DNA of 48,352 nucleotides, taken from the NCBI GenBank assembly GCA_022842465.1, contig JALHPN010000040.1, forward strand, positions 1 to 48,352, given 5' to 3'. A program made the position numbers and the translations under genes. Of the stretch, positions 1-10,421 are shown one piece after another. The DNA comes from Polyangiaceae bacterium (GTDB lineage: Bacteria > Myxococcota_A > Polyangia > Polyangiales > Polyangiaceae). Each line of letters opens with the position of its first letter. The first letter of the stretch is position 1. Below the pieces are notes generated by a model. It was not told the DNA's origin, made no database searches, and worked only from the letters and a program-made list of their open reading frames with translations.

Positions 1-116
1 CCTGCCGTCGGCGCCGACGACGTCGGAGCGCTCGGCGGCCGCGTCTCGCCGCCACATCCCATGGCGAGGGCGACCGTCACGAACGCTATCGCCGGACCGA
101 GTCCGAGGGCTTTCAT
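1..116 (-). CDS. N-terminal fragment of a predicted lipoprotein (runs off left edge)
   Basis: Only the first 38 codons are inside the window; the rest lies beyond base 1. The ATG at 116 is preceded by GAGG nine bases upstream. Residues 1-20 form a signal peptide: Met-Lys, then a hydrophobic stretch rich in Ala, Val and Leu, ending Met-Gly before Cys21. This is an acceptable though not ideal lipobox. The visible mature part is rich in Pro, Ser and Thr, typical of the linker between lipid anchor and folded domain. Function cannot be told from this fragment. Confidence 0.6.
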   Translation of the reverse strand, partial: MKALGLGPAIAFVTVALAMGCGGETRPPSAPTSSAPTA

Positions 117-299
117 CGGCGGCATCCTCGACCGGCAACGCATGGCCGGCAACCGGAACGACCAAGGTGAGGTCCCAGGTTCCCTTTTCCCCACCTGGGT
201 CCGCGATGCCCCGGTTCGGAACATGTTCTTCCGCACACTTGGCGAGCGTTCCGCGCGGTCCCGGGCCGGCACACATGGTGCTCGCAGATCGGTAGGACC

Positions 300-581
300 A
301 TGGCCGCCTCGCCGTACCTCTCCGCCGCGCTCCTCGAGACTCCCTCCTCGCGACGCCTCGCGACGATCCTCGCCAACGTCGTCGCGCTCGTCCTCGTCGC
401 CCCCGCCGGCGTCGCCGGCCTCACCGCCTGCTGGCGCGCCCACGAGGCCGAGCGCCGCGGCGATCTTCGGGGCGCCGCCGCCCATGCCGCGCGCGCGAGC
501 GTGATCGCCGAGACCGCGCTCTACGGCGCCCTCTCGCTCTACCTCACCGCCGCGGTCGTCCTCCTGTTCGTGCTGCGCTGA
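300..581 (+). CDS. Small two-helix membrane protein, unknown function
   Basis: A 93-residue protein I do not recognise. Two hydrophobic helices are visible, at roughly residues 20-45 (rich in Val, Ala and Leu) and residues 72-92. They are separated by a short polar segment with charged His/Glu/Arg residues and an Ala-rich stretch. The ATG at 300 follows a GGTAGGA element. It is transcribed toward the beta-oxidation gene and stops 24 bases before that gene's stop. A small inverted repeat (CGACC-GCG-GGTCG, 582-594) lies between the two stops. It is probably a real inner-membrane protein, but there is no family evidence. Confidence 0.6.
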   Translation: MAASPYLSAALLETPSSRRLATILANVVALVLVAPAGVAGLTACWRAHEAERRGDLRGAAAHAARASVIAETALYGALSLYLTAAVVLLFVLR

Positions 582-605
582 CGACCGCGGGTCGCGAGGG
601 GAACG

Positions 606-2981
<2,376 letters not shown>

Positions 2982-3434
2982 GGCGTTCTTTCCGATGCTT
3001 CGAGAGGAGGGCCGGTCGCGCGGAGGCGGCAGGGGCCCGGTGGGGCGCCGATCAGACGCCATTTCGGGGCGCGAGCGCAAGCGTCCCGGCGCCGCGGGGG
3101 GCCGCGAAGTGACCGCCGGTCACACGCCCGCCATCGAGACGGGGGACACGGGAGGACGAGGAGACCGCTCCGCGGCAGACCCGAACGGTCCGACCGCATC
3201 TCGGTCGTCGGATGCGCCGGCGACGGCCGACCTCGGCGCCCGCGCGCACCACCACGCGCCGCCGCCCCCCGGATCGCTTCGACGAGCGTCCCGGGCGCCG
3301 CCCCTCGCACGCTCCGACCGCGGCCCGGCAACGGCCTCTCGCCGTCCTGTGGAGGGTCGAACCGTTCGCTTCCTCCGGAGCCCCTCCTCCGCCGCCGCCG
3401 CCGGCCCGTCAGGTCGCGCGCGGTCCGCCGCCCT
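2982..3434. other. 453-bp gene-free interval upstream of the beta-oxidation gene
   Basis: No convincing gene is seen; the open frames here are Arg/Pro-rich, as expected by chance at this GC content. It should hold the promoter of the FadN-type gene, since transcription there runs leftward. It contains several inverted repeats sharing the half-site GACCG/CGGTC: GACCG-C-CGGTC inside 3109-3123, and CGGTC-C-GACCG-CATCT-CGGTC at 3186-3206. Confidence 0.6.
3109..3123. promoter_or_regulatory. Candidate operator, perfect 7-bp inverted repeat
   Basis: GTGACCG-C-CGGTCAC is a perfect inverted repeat centred about 135 bases upstream of the start codon of the FadN-type gene. The same GACCG/CGGTC half-sites recur at 3186-3206. 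A fatty-acid-responsive repressor site would be a natural reading, but no regulator gene is adjacent and GC-rich palindromes are common here. Confidence 0.3.
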
Positions 3435-4583
3435 TCAGGGCGTGAACTCTTCGCCGGCGGGGGCGCTCGAGGCGGGCTTCGGATCCGCGGGCTTGTCGGC
3501 CGGCTTCGGATCGGCGGGCTTCGGTCGGGCGCCAGACCTCCGCGCCTCCTCCTTCTTCTTCTCCGGCGATGGGGCGAGCGCGTCGCCCTTCGTGACGTCG
3601 AAGTGGGGAGGCGTCTTCGGATCGCAGCCCTGGCCGAAGCCCGTGGCGTCGAACTCGGTCTCGAAGCTGCCGGTGCGCGTCGTCTTCCCGTCGCCCTTGG
3701 CCTCCGCCTCGATCCGGAGCGTGTGCTTCCCCGCGCGCGCAGGCGAGCAGTAGCTGAGGAGGTAGTAGCTCTTCGTCGACGCCTCGATCTTCTGCGCGAT
3801 GGTGTCGAAGGCCTTCAGCATCGCCTCCTTGTCGTTCGCCTTGGCCGTGCCGCTCTTGCCGACGCGCTTCAGCTCCGACTCCTTCATCTCCGCGCCGAGG
3901 CCGATCGCGAAGACCTCGTACTTCGTGTCGTCGACGGCTTTCTCGAGCGCGTCCTTCGGGACGCGCCCCGCGCGGTCGCTCCCGTCGGTGAAGACCACGA
4001 TCGTCCCGAAGCGCGTCGGGTGCTCCGCGCGGGAGAGGGCCGTGTCGAGCTCGGCGATGCCCTTCACGACCGCGCCGTTGAGATCGGTGCTCGGATCGTC
4101 CGGCTTGTAGCCCTTCAAGGAGCGCACGGCGCCCGCCGCGCCTCCGGGCGACGTGAACGGCGCGATGGGATGCAGCTTGCCACATCCGTCGAACGCATAG
4201 ACCGCGACACGCTGCGTCTTCTCGACGCGCTCCGCGAACGCCGAGGCGGCCTCGACGAGCGCGTCGACGGCGCCCGACTCCGCGACGCTGCCGCTCATGT
4301 CGACGAGCAGCATCGTGTAGTGCGAGGCGGCCACCTCGGGGTTCAAGATGACCTGCTTGCTCTCGTACTGCGACACGAGCTGATCGTCTTCGTAGATCTT
4401 GAACTGCTCGGCGGAGAGGCCGCCCACCGGCTCGCCTCCGCTCGTCTGGACCTTGAAGTACGCCGCGACGTTGCTCGGGCGCGTCTGAGCGCCGCGAATC
4501 GGGGTGAGCTTCAGGCCGCCCCCCCCGCAGCCGGCGACGGCGAGAGCCAGGGCGAGAGCGGCGGACCTCCTTGTGCGCGACAT
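3435..4583 (-). CDS. VWA-domain lipoprotein of the MoxR locus
   Basis: A 382-residue lipoprotein with a von Willebrand factor A domain. The signal peptide ends in a clear lipobox (VAGC, Cys about residue 19) followed by Gly residues. The MIDAS metal site is visible as DMSGS near residue 95, the Thr of STDLNGA and the Asp of FTDGSD, so divalent-metal-dependent binding is likely retained. The last 60 residues are a Lys/Pro/Ala/Asp repeat tail. It begins 40 bases after the DUF4129 gene on the same strand, so it is probably the last gene of the sigma-MoxR-DUF58-DUF4129 operon. VWA proteins commonly accompany MoxR ATPases as their clients. The ligand is unknown. Confidence 0.85.
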   Translation of the reverse strand: MSRTRRSAALALALAVAGCGGGGLKLTPIRGAQTRPSNVAAYFKVQTSGGEPVGGLSAEQFKIYEDDQLVSQYESKQVILNPEVAASHYTMLLVDMSGSVAESGAVDALVEAASAFAERVEKTQRVAVYAFDGCGKLHPIAPFTSPGGAAGAVRSLKGYKPDDPSTDLNGAVVKGIAELDTALSRAEHPTRFGTIVVFTDGSDRAGRVPKDALEKAVDDTKYEVFAIGLGAEMKESELKRVGKSGTAKANDKEAMLKAFDTIAQKIEASTKSYYLLSYCSPARAGKHTLRIEAEAKGDGKTTRTGSFETEFDATGFGQGCDPKTPPHFDVTKGDALAPSPEKKKEEARRSGARPKPADPKPADKPADPKPASSAPAGEEFTP

Positions 4584-4623
4584 GCGCTCGCGAGTGTACC
4601 TGCTCCCCGCCGCCCGCGCGCGA

Positions 4624-6471
4624 TCAGGCGAGTGGCCACCTCAGCCAGGCGAGCGCCCGTGCCGCGGCACCCGCGCGCGCGCGCGCCTCGGCGTACACGG
4701 CCTCCGACGCGCTCTTCATCGACGCGAGATCGAGCGGCTCGATGCCGACGCCGTGACGGGCGCGCTCGAGGATCTCGGCGCACGTCTCCATCCCGCGGAT
4801 CCCGATGCGCGAAGCGAAGTCCGTCGGGAGCTCGCCCCTCCGCGGCGTGATCCCCGCGTCGCGCAGGCCGACGAGCATGCGCTCCCAGTGGTTCGAGATC
4901 CGCTGGTCGACGGTCTCTGCCCAGAAGGGCTCCGCGAGGTGCCGCATGACCAAGGCGCGCCGCGTCGCGCGCGTCCCGAAGTGGAGCGCGAGGGCCGCGC
5001 CGAGCGCCGCGACGAAGAGCCCCCACGGCGAACCGCTCGCCGCCTCCGGTCGCGACACCGCGGCTCGGGCCTCCGGCTGCGGAGGCGCCGCGGGGGCTTC
5101 CGCTTCGGCCTTCGCCGTCGCGTCCGCCTTCGCCGTCGCGTCCGCCTTCGCCGTCGCCGTCGCCGTCGCGTCCGCCTTCGTCTTCGCGGCCGGCAACGTC
5201 CGCGACGTCTCGGCCTTCGTCCGCACCGCGTCGCTCACCCGCGGCGTGGCCGGAGCCCCGACGGGAGACGGCGCCGCGTACGGCGTCGCGCCGCCGTACC
5301 CCGGGACGGCACCGTACGTCGTCGCGTCGTCACCGCCGTACCCCTGGCCCCCGTACACCGCCGCGCCGTCTCCGTAGCCGCCGCTCGACCCGAGAGCCCC
5401 CGTGGCGCCGTAGCCGGTCACCGCGCCGCCGCCGGGCCTGTCGCTCCACGCGTAGCCCGCCGCGAGCGCGCGGCTCCGCTCGTGCGCGTCGTCGTACGCC
5501 ACGACGGGTGTGCCCGCGACGCAGCGCGCGCACGAGATCCATACCTGGGGATCGATCGCGGCCGCGCTCGGAGCCGTCGAGAGCAGCGGGATGTACTCGC
5601 TGACGCGTTTCTGCTGCACGCGCGGCCCCTCGTAGGACGGACAGCAACGCGGCATCGCGTCGAAGGTCATCGCGCCGCGCCGCGGAGGTCTCCAGGCGGC
5701 AGGGCTCCGGTCGATCGCGTTCGGCGTCCGACGCGCGGCGGCCGCGACGGGCGCCGCGTGCTCGGTCGTCTGGATCTGCCAGAGCTTCGGCGCGACGAGC
5801 GCCGCGAGACAGAGCGCGCCGAGCGCGACGAAGCCGGCGCTCGCGTGCTCCGCGAGCCCGCGCAGGGGCGACGCGCGGAGCACCGTCCGCGAGACGACCT
5901 TCCCGAGGCGCACCGTCGCGTGCGACTGCCAGAGGGCCGCGCGACGCGTCTCCCGCGCCTTCAGGAACGCGACGAACAGGACGCCGAGGCCGACCACGAA
6001 CGGGACGACGCGGCTCCGATCGAGGACCACGCCGCTCTGCCCGTCGAGCAGCGCCACCATCCACAACACGGACGGATACCAGAACGCGACGAGCGCGCCC
6101 CGCGGCGAGAGCGCGAGGTAGCCGCTCACCGCCGCGGGTACGAACGTCATGAGGAGCGTCGACGCCACGGCCTGGTCCGTCGCGCCCTGGATCGCGAGGA
6201 GGATCGCCGCGGCCCACGACACGGGCCCGAGCGCGACCAGGACGGACGCGACGACGAGGACCCAGATGCGCACGCGCGCGCGCGCGAGGAGCTGTCCGAC
6301 GGTGGCGCCCGCGACGGTGCCCGTCCAGACCGGGACCACCTCGTCCGCGACGGCGTACCACTCGACCGCCGGCGACAGCGCGCGGAGGACGGAGAACCCG
6401 ACGAGACCCGCGACGACGACGAGCCAGTAGAGGAGCGCCGTCGTACGGGAGATGGCGCGCGGCGCGCTCAT
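4624..6471 (-). CDS. TgpA-like membrane protein with C-terminal DUF4129, no visible transglutaminase core
   Basis: A 615-residue integral membrane protein. Residues 1-200 hold about six transmembrane helices and another lies near 225-245. A large extracytoplasmic region follows, then a helix (PWGLFVAALGAALALHFG). The cytoplasmic C-terminus resembles DUF4129 (RGELPTDFASRIG). This is the TgpA/transglutaminase-like layout that usually follows MoxR and DUF58. However, I cannot find the Cys-His-Asp transglutaminase core. In its place are four Cys residues (RCCPSY and SCARC), a Gly/Tyr-rich segment and a Lys-Ala-Asp-Ala-Thr repeat. The ATG overlaps the DUF58 stop codon (ATGA), implying translational coupling. 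Its function is probably structural or regulatory within the locus. Confidence 0.78.
   Translation of the reverse strand: MSAPRAISRTTALLYWLVVVAGLVGFSVLRALSPAVEWYAVADEVVPVWTGTVAGATVGQLLARARVRIWVLVVASVLVALGPVSWAAAILLAIQGATDQAVASTLLMTFVPAAVSGYLALSPRGALVAFWYPSVLWMVALLDGQSGVVLDRSRVVPFVVGLGVLFVAFLKARETRRAALWQSHATVRLGKVVSRTVLRASPLRGLAEHASAGFVALGALCLAALVAPKLWQIQTTEHAAPVAAAARRTPNAIDRSPAAWRPPRRGAMTFDAMPRCCPSYEGPRVQQKRVSEYIPLLSTAPSAAAIDPQVWISCARCVAGTPVVAYDDAHERSRALAAGYAWSDRPGGGAVTGYGATGALGSSGGYGDGAAVYGGQGYGGDDATTYGAVPGYGGATPYAAPSPVGAPATPRVSDAVRTKAETSRTLPAAKTKADATATATAKADATAKADATAKAEAEAPAAPPQPEARAAVSRPEAASGSPWGLFVAALGAALALHFGTRATRRALVMRHLAEPFWAETVDQRISNHWERMLVGLRDAGITPRRGELPTDFASRIGIRGMETCAEILERARHGVGIEPLDLASMKSASEAVYAEARARAGAAARALAWLRWPLA
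5108..5173 (-). repeat. Tandem 18-bp coding repeat (Ala/Lys/Asp/Thr)
   Basis: Two exact copies of an 18-base unit (5108-5125 and 5126-5143) and a third copy expanded to 30 bases (5144-5173). They encode Lys-Ala-Asp-Ala-Thr-Ala type repeats just before the last transmembrane helix of the DUF4129 protein. Expansion and contraction here would change linker length without breaking the frame. Confidence 0.7.
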
Positions 6472-8012
6472 CGGATCGCCTCGACGTGGATCGAGCCGTC
6501 CGGGAGCGCCAGCGCTGCGAGGCTCCCCGGCGGCGGCGCCGCGCGGCTCGTCCCGAGCACGAGCAGTGCACGGCGGTGGTCGAGACGCTTCCGCGCGACC
6601 TCGTCCGCTGCGGCCCTCCTGTGGCGCCACGCGTTCTCGGTCGCGCCCATCGGAAGCGGGAACCGGAGTGCGTCCGGCACCCCCCAGGGGACGTCGCCGA
6701 GATCGGGCGCGACGAACACCCAGCGCACGGACTCCGACGGCGGCGCATCGACGATGCGCGGCGAGATCACGTAGGTCGGCTCCTCGGCGAGGAGCTCCTC
6801 GATCGGGAGAGACCCCTGCCACGCGATCTTCGCGCCGAGCCGCTGCGCCGGCATCGCGTCTCCGCGGGTGAGGTCGAGGGTCATCGCGACGACGCGGTCG
6901 CCTTCGTCGACGGCGGTGACGAGGGTCACGCGCGTGCCTCCCGCCACGAGCGCGCGTCCGAGCCCGAGCCACACCGCGACGAGGGCGTCGAGCATCTCGG
7001 ACGGTGCGTCGCACGACAGCGCGAACGCCTCGGGGAAGAACGTATCGAGGACGAGCCGGACCCGAGGCCGGTCGGGGGGGATCTCGTCCGGCATGCGGAC
7101 GATGAGCTCGCGCGAGGCGAGCGAGCGCACCCAGTGGATGCGCCGGACGTCGTCCCCTTGCTTGTACTCGCGGAGATGGAAGAGCCCCTCGGTAGGCAAA
7201 CGCATCGCCTGCTTCGGCGCGCGAGGACCGTCTCCGCGCGTCAGGAGTCGTTTCACGGAGTCGGACGCCTTCGGCACCCGCGGGAGGACGGTGAGCGGCG
7301 CCCCGAGCCCGCACGCGTGCGCGGGCGAGCGGGTGAGGCCGAAGACGTCCTCGAGCCAGGCGCGCAGCGGCTCGGCGGCGTGCACGCCGCGAACGGCAGG
7401 GCCGACCTCGGTCTCGAGCTGGACCTCGCCGCCCGAGTCGTCGGACGTGACGACATGACGCGTCGTCGGCCACCGCGCGGCCACGCGTCCTTCGAGGAAG
7501 AGGCGGAACCCGAGGGGGACGCGCGTCCCTTCGAGGCGTACCTCCTCGACGACGACGTCGCCCTCGACGACGACGTCGGGCGCGAAACGGCGCGCGATCG
7601 TATGCGTACGGATCGGATCCGCGGCGCGGAGCGCGAAGAGCGCGTAGCCGACGACGAGATGAAACACGGTCGTGCCGAGGAGCCCGACGACGGCCAGGCT
7701 CGCGTAGCCGATCACCGCCGCGCCGGCGATGAACGCGGCGGACGTCCAGGCGAGCGCGACGCCCGCGGGAGTGAGGAGGTCGATCCCGGCGAGCGCCGCG
7801 TCGCGCGGTCTCCCGCCGCCCCGTGCAGCGGCGGCGAGGCGGAAGGCGACGCCGAGGACCGTGAGCGCGAAGAGAGGCCCCAGCGCGAGCCCCACCGTCT
7901 TCACGAGCGCATGCGCGTCCTTCGTCGAGAAGACGACGGTCCACGCCGCCCACGTCGGGAGGACGAGCGTGAGGAGACGGAAGGTCCGGGCGAGGCCCCC
8001 GCGGAGGCTCAC
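6468..8012 (-). CDS. DUF58 family protein, MoxR partner
   Basis: A 514-residue protein of the DUF58 family, the usual partner of MoxR AAA+ ATPases. The N-terminus has about four hydrophobic helices (residues 10-130). A beta-rich region follows, then the family signature near residue 300: LREYKQGDDVRRIHWVRSLA with a downstream LIVR. The C-terminal half looks like the degenerate VWA-like fold (RLVLDTFF). The GTG at 8012 overlaps the MoxR stop codon (GTGA) and is preceded by AGAGG, so this start is favoured. It overlaps the next gene by four bases in the same way. It most likely acts with MoxR at the cell envelope. Confidence 0.87.
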   Translation of the reverse strand: MSLRGGLARTFRLLTLVLPTWAAWTVVFSTKDAHALVKTVGLALGPLFALTVLGVAFRLAAAARGGGRPRDAALAGIDLLTPAGVALAWTSAAFIAGAAVIGYASLAVVGLLGTTVFHLVVGYALFALRAADPIRTHTIARRFAPDVVVEGDVVVEEVRLEGTRVPLGFRLFLEGRVAARWPTTRHVVTSDDSGGEVQLETEVGPAVRGVHAAEPLRAWLEDVFGLTRSPAHACGLGAPLTVLPRVPKASDSVKRLLTRGDGPRAPKQAMRLPTEGLFHLREYKQGDDVRRIHWVRSLASRELIVRMPDEIPPDRPRVRLVLDTFFPEAFALSCDAPSEMLDALVAVWLGLGRALVAGGTRVTLVTAVDEGDRVVAMTLDLTRGDAMPAQRLGAKIAWQGSLPIEELLAEEPTYVISPRIVDAPPSESVRWVFVAPDLGDVPWGVPDALRFPLPMGATENAWRHRRAAADEVARKRLDHRRALLVLGTSRAAPPPGSLAALALPDGSIHVEAIR

Positions 8013-9454
8013 CGCGCCCTCTGCGCTGCGAGGAGCCGCAGGCGGTCGCGAACCTCGGACGCCGTCGCCCCGAGGCGATGGCGGAGGACGTCGGGCGCGA
8101 CGTCGAGGAGGTCGCCCTCGACGACGAACTCGCGCCCCGCGAGGATCGCGCGCGCCTGCGCCGCACGCACCCACGCCAGCGTCGCGCGCGTGCTCACCGG
8201 GGTTCCGCCGTTCTGCCGGCGGAGGGCGTCGACGTAGGCGACGGCGACGCGCTTCACCTCCGACGACGCGTGGATCATGGGGACCGTCCGCTGCCACTCC
8301 ACGAACGCCTCGGCGGAGATCACCGCCGCGAGAGGAGCGTCCTCCGGGCGCGACTCGGCGAGGTGCGTGTCGAGCACGCGCACCTCGTCCTCCGGCGTCG
8401 GGTACCCGACCTCGATCATCATCATGAAGCGATCGATCTGCGCGGCGGGGAGGGCGTACGTCCCGTCGTGATCGATCGGGTTCATCGTCGCGAGGACCTG
8501 GAACGGGTCCGACATGCGATGCGTCGTCCCGTCGACGGTCACCGTGCGCTCCTCCATCACCTCGAGGAGGGCTGATTGCGTCTTCGGCGTCGCGCGGTTG
8601 ATCTCGTCGGCGAGGAGGATGTTCGTGAAGACCGGGCCCGGTCGGAACGTGAACGCGCCCGCTCGCGGGTCGAAGACGGTCGCCCCCGTCACGTCCATCG
8701 GCATGAGATCGGGCGTGAGCTGCACGCGTCCGAAGCGCGTCCCGAGGGCCGCCGCGATCGTCTTGCAGAGGAGCGTCTTCCCGACGCCCGGCGCGTCGAC
8801 GAGCAGCACGTGGCCGCGCGCTGCCATCGCGACGAGCACGCGCGTGACGACGTCGTTCTTGCCGATGACGACGCCGCTCGTGGCCCGGATGACCTCGAGC
8901 ATCTCGGCCTGGACGCGCGCGACGCGCGCCCGGAGCGGATCGACGACCGGCTGCGCCGGGCTCCCGCTCGGACTCCGCGATCGATAGACCTCCTGCTGCG
9001 TCACGCCCTGCTCCTTCCTCTCGTCGACACCTGCCGCGAGGCTCGCGCCGTCCTGGTGACGCGGCAGCTGGCCCACGACGGCGCGGACCACTCGCTCCCC
9101 GACGGGCGGGCCGGCGGTCGCGGGGGGCGGCGCACCACGGAGGTCGAACCCCCAGAGCCCGGCGAACGCCTCGGCGACGCGGCGACGGAGCGGCTCCTGG
9201 CCGGCGACCTGGAGGAGCAGGTCGCACAGCCCCGCGCGCTGGTGGTGCGGCACGAGCGGCGCGAGCTCCTCCGGCGTCGAGGGCACGAAGTCGCGCTCCG
9301 CGAGCGGCGGCAGCACGAGCCGGGCCAGGAGCTGGTTCGCCTGATCGATCGACGCGCGAGAGGGGGCGCCCGCGGCGACGAGCATCGTCGCGACGACGCG
9401 GCCTGCTTCGCCCTCGCGCGGCATGACGGGGACGGCGCTCATGGCGGCGGACAC
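8009..9454 (-). CDS. moxR: MoxR-family AAA+ ATPase with an extra N-terminal domain
   Basis: The ATPase portion has Walker A (DAPGVGKT), Walker B with the DEIN signature (ILLADEINRATPKTQ), sensor 1 (ATMNP) and arginine-finger region (ALPAAQIDRFM). From the ATG at 9454 the protein is 481 residues, about 150 longer than usual. The extra part (residues 1-110) is helical and resembles TerB-type domains (RAGLCDLLLQVAGQEP), but only weakly. An in-frame GTG at 9004 has a strong AAGGAG site six bases upstream and would give a 331-residue protein, the normal MoxR length. Either the extension is a true fusion or two start sites are used. MoxR ATPases act as chaperones for DUF58/VWA client proteins, encoded just downstream here. 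Confidence 0.88.
   Translation of the reverse strand: MSAAMSAVPVMPREGEAGRVVATMLVAAGAPSRASIDQANQLLARLVLPPLAERDFVPSTPEELAPLVPHHQRAGLCDLLLQVAGQEPLRRRVAEAFAGLWGFDLRGAPPPATAGPPVGERVVRAVVGQLPRHQDGASLAAGVDERKEQGVTQQEVYRSRSPSGSPAQPVVDPLRARVARVQAEMLEVIRATSGVVIGKNDVVTRVLVAMAARGHVLLVDAPGVGKTLLCKTIAAALGTRFGRVQLTPDLMPMDVTGATVFDPRAGAFTFRPGPVFTNILLADEINRATPKTQSALLEVMEERTVTVDGTTHRMSDPFQVLATMNPIDHDGTYALPAAQIDRFMMMIEVGYPTPEDEVRVLDTHLAESRPEDAPLAAVISAEAFVEWQRTVPMIHASSEVKRVAVAYVDALRRQNGGTPVSTRATLAWVRAAQARAILAGREFVVEGDLLDVAPDVLRHRLGATASEVRDRLRLLAAQRAR
9002..9016 (-). promoter_or_regulatory. Internal ribosome binding site and GTG start inside moxR
   Basis: On the minus strand AAGGAG (9016-9011) lies six bases before an in-frame GTG (9004-9002). 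It is the best Shine-Dalgarno match in the locus and yields a MoxR of canonical length. It bears on which start is used, or whether both are. Confidence 0.5.
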
Positions 9455-9494
9455 CCGGATCCTACGCTGGCCTCGCTCCCTTCATTCCCGCGGG

Positions 9495-10004
9495 TCACTC
9501 CCCTTCGAGCAGACACGCGCGGAGCGCTTTTTTCGCGCGATGGAGGAGGACGTCCACGTGGTTGCGCGAGATCCCGAGCTCGCTCGCGACGTCCTCGCCC
9601 GGCCGCTCGTCGAGCATGCGCATCGTGACGACCGAGCGCTGCGTGTCGCACAGCCGGTCGACGCAGGCCCGCAATCGCACGTGCTCCTCCGCCGAGGCGA
9701 AGAGATCGGGCGCGGCGGCGTCGCCCGTGCCGACCTCGTCCTCGAGGGCGTCGTGGGGCCGCGCCCGGTGGTGACGGCGGCGCCAGTTCTTCGCCGTGTT
9801 CCGCACGATGCCGCCGAGGTAGGCGGGCCACGCGGCGGGATCGGACGGGAGCTCACCCCGCTGCGAGAGCCGGAGGAGCACGCAGAGGGCCTCCTGGGCG
9901 CAGTCGACGGCGTCCTCCGCGCCGGCGCCCTCGTGGCGAGCGATGCGGACGAGCGCGGCACGCTCCGTGCGGGCGAGCTCGGCCACGATGTCGAGAGGAG
10001 CCAT
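9495..10004 (-). CDS. ECF-type RNA polymerase sigma factor
   Basis: A 169-residue sigma-70 family protein with regions 2 and 4 only. Region 2 is seen around residues 20-75 (AEDAVDCAQEALCVLLRL, WPAYLGGIVRNTAKNWRRR). Region 4 lies at about 115-165 (LCDTQRSVVTMRML, ELGISRNHVDVLLHRAKKAL). The ATG at 10004 gives the normal ECF length. It is the first gene of the minus-strand run and ends 40 bases before moxR. No zinc-binding anti-sigma gene sits beside it, so its control is unclear. It shares a 70-base upstream region with the divergent thioredoxin gene. Confidence 0.88.
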   Translation of the reverse strand: MAPLDIVAELARTERAALVRIARHEGAGAEDAVDCAQEALCVLLRLSQRGELPSDPAAWPAYLGGIVRNTAKNWRRRHHRARPHDALEDEVGTGDAAAPDLFASAEEHVRLRACVDRLCDTQRSVVTMRMLDERPGEDVASELGISRNHVDVLLHRAKKALRACLLEGE

Positions 10005-10057
10005 GCGTGGAGACCTGTGTCGGGACGTCGGGATCTTACGCGTCAGATCCGTCCGAG

Positions 10058-10071
10058 CCGACACCTGTCGG
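10058..10071. promoter_or_regulatory. Inverted repeat between the sigma factor and thioredoxin genes
   Basis: CCGACA-CC-TGTCGG, perfect six-base arms, lies three bases before the thioredoxin start codon and 54 bases upstream of the sigma-factor start. It could be an operator for either gene. Its right arm also provides the GGAG that may serve as the thioredoxin ribosome binding site. Confidence 0.3.
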
Positions 10072-10074
10072 AGC

Positions 10075-10413
10075 ATGCCCCTCTCCACCGCCTCCTCCCC
10101 CGCCGTCCTCGAGGTCGACACCGCCGCGTTCGAGGCCGAGGTGCTCTGCGCCGACGGCCCCGTACTCGTCGACTTCGCCACCCCGTGGTGCCAGCCCTGC
10201 CGCGTGCTCGAGCCCGTGCTCGAGGGGATCTCGTGCGACCATGCGGGGCGCATCAAGGTCGTCCGCGTCGACGCCGACGCCTCCCCCGAGCTCGCGGCGC
10301 GCTTCGGTGTCCGCGGCTTCCCGACCGTGATCGCGCTCGAAGACGGCATCGAGCGCGCCCGTCACGTCGGCGTGACGAGCGCGACGACGCTACTCCGCAT
10401 GGTCGCGCGCTAG
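10075..10413 (+). CDS. Thioredoxin-like protein (WCQPC active site)
   Basis: A 112-residue cytoplasmic thioredoxin. The active site FATPWCQPCRVLEPVL lies near residue 35 (WCQPC rather than the usual WCGPC). The cis-proline loop is seen in VRGFPTVIALEDG. Length and motifs match TrxA-like proteins; no signal peptide is present. The ATG at 10075 sits four bases after GGAG. It is divergent from the ECF sigma factor and ends eight bases before the stop of the next minus-strand gene. The Gln in the CXXC loop suggests a redox potential or partner different from housekeeping thioredoxin; this is inference. Confidence 0.9.
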   Translation: MPLSTASSPAVLEVDTAAFEAEVLCADGPVLVDFATPWCQPCRVLEPVLEGISCDHAGRIKVVRVDADASPELAARFGVRGFPTVIALEDGIERARHVGVTSATTLLRMVAR

Positions 10414-10421
10414 CTCAGCCG

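Noticed and set aside
61..504. Overlapping frames on both strands near the left edge
   Set aside because: Arg/Ser/Pro-rich with no domain; the lipoprotein start at 116 (minus) and the small membrane protein at 300 (plus) explain the region better.
2982..3080. In-frame N-terminal extension of the FadN-type protein
   Set aside because: Low-complexity Pro/Arg sequence; the family begins at the Met-Lys-Lys just before the Rossmann motif.
3212..3445. Possible small gene in the 453-bp gap
   Set aside because: Pro/Arg-rich, no ribosome site, and overlaps the end of the VWA gene.
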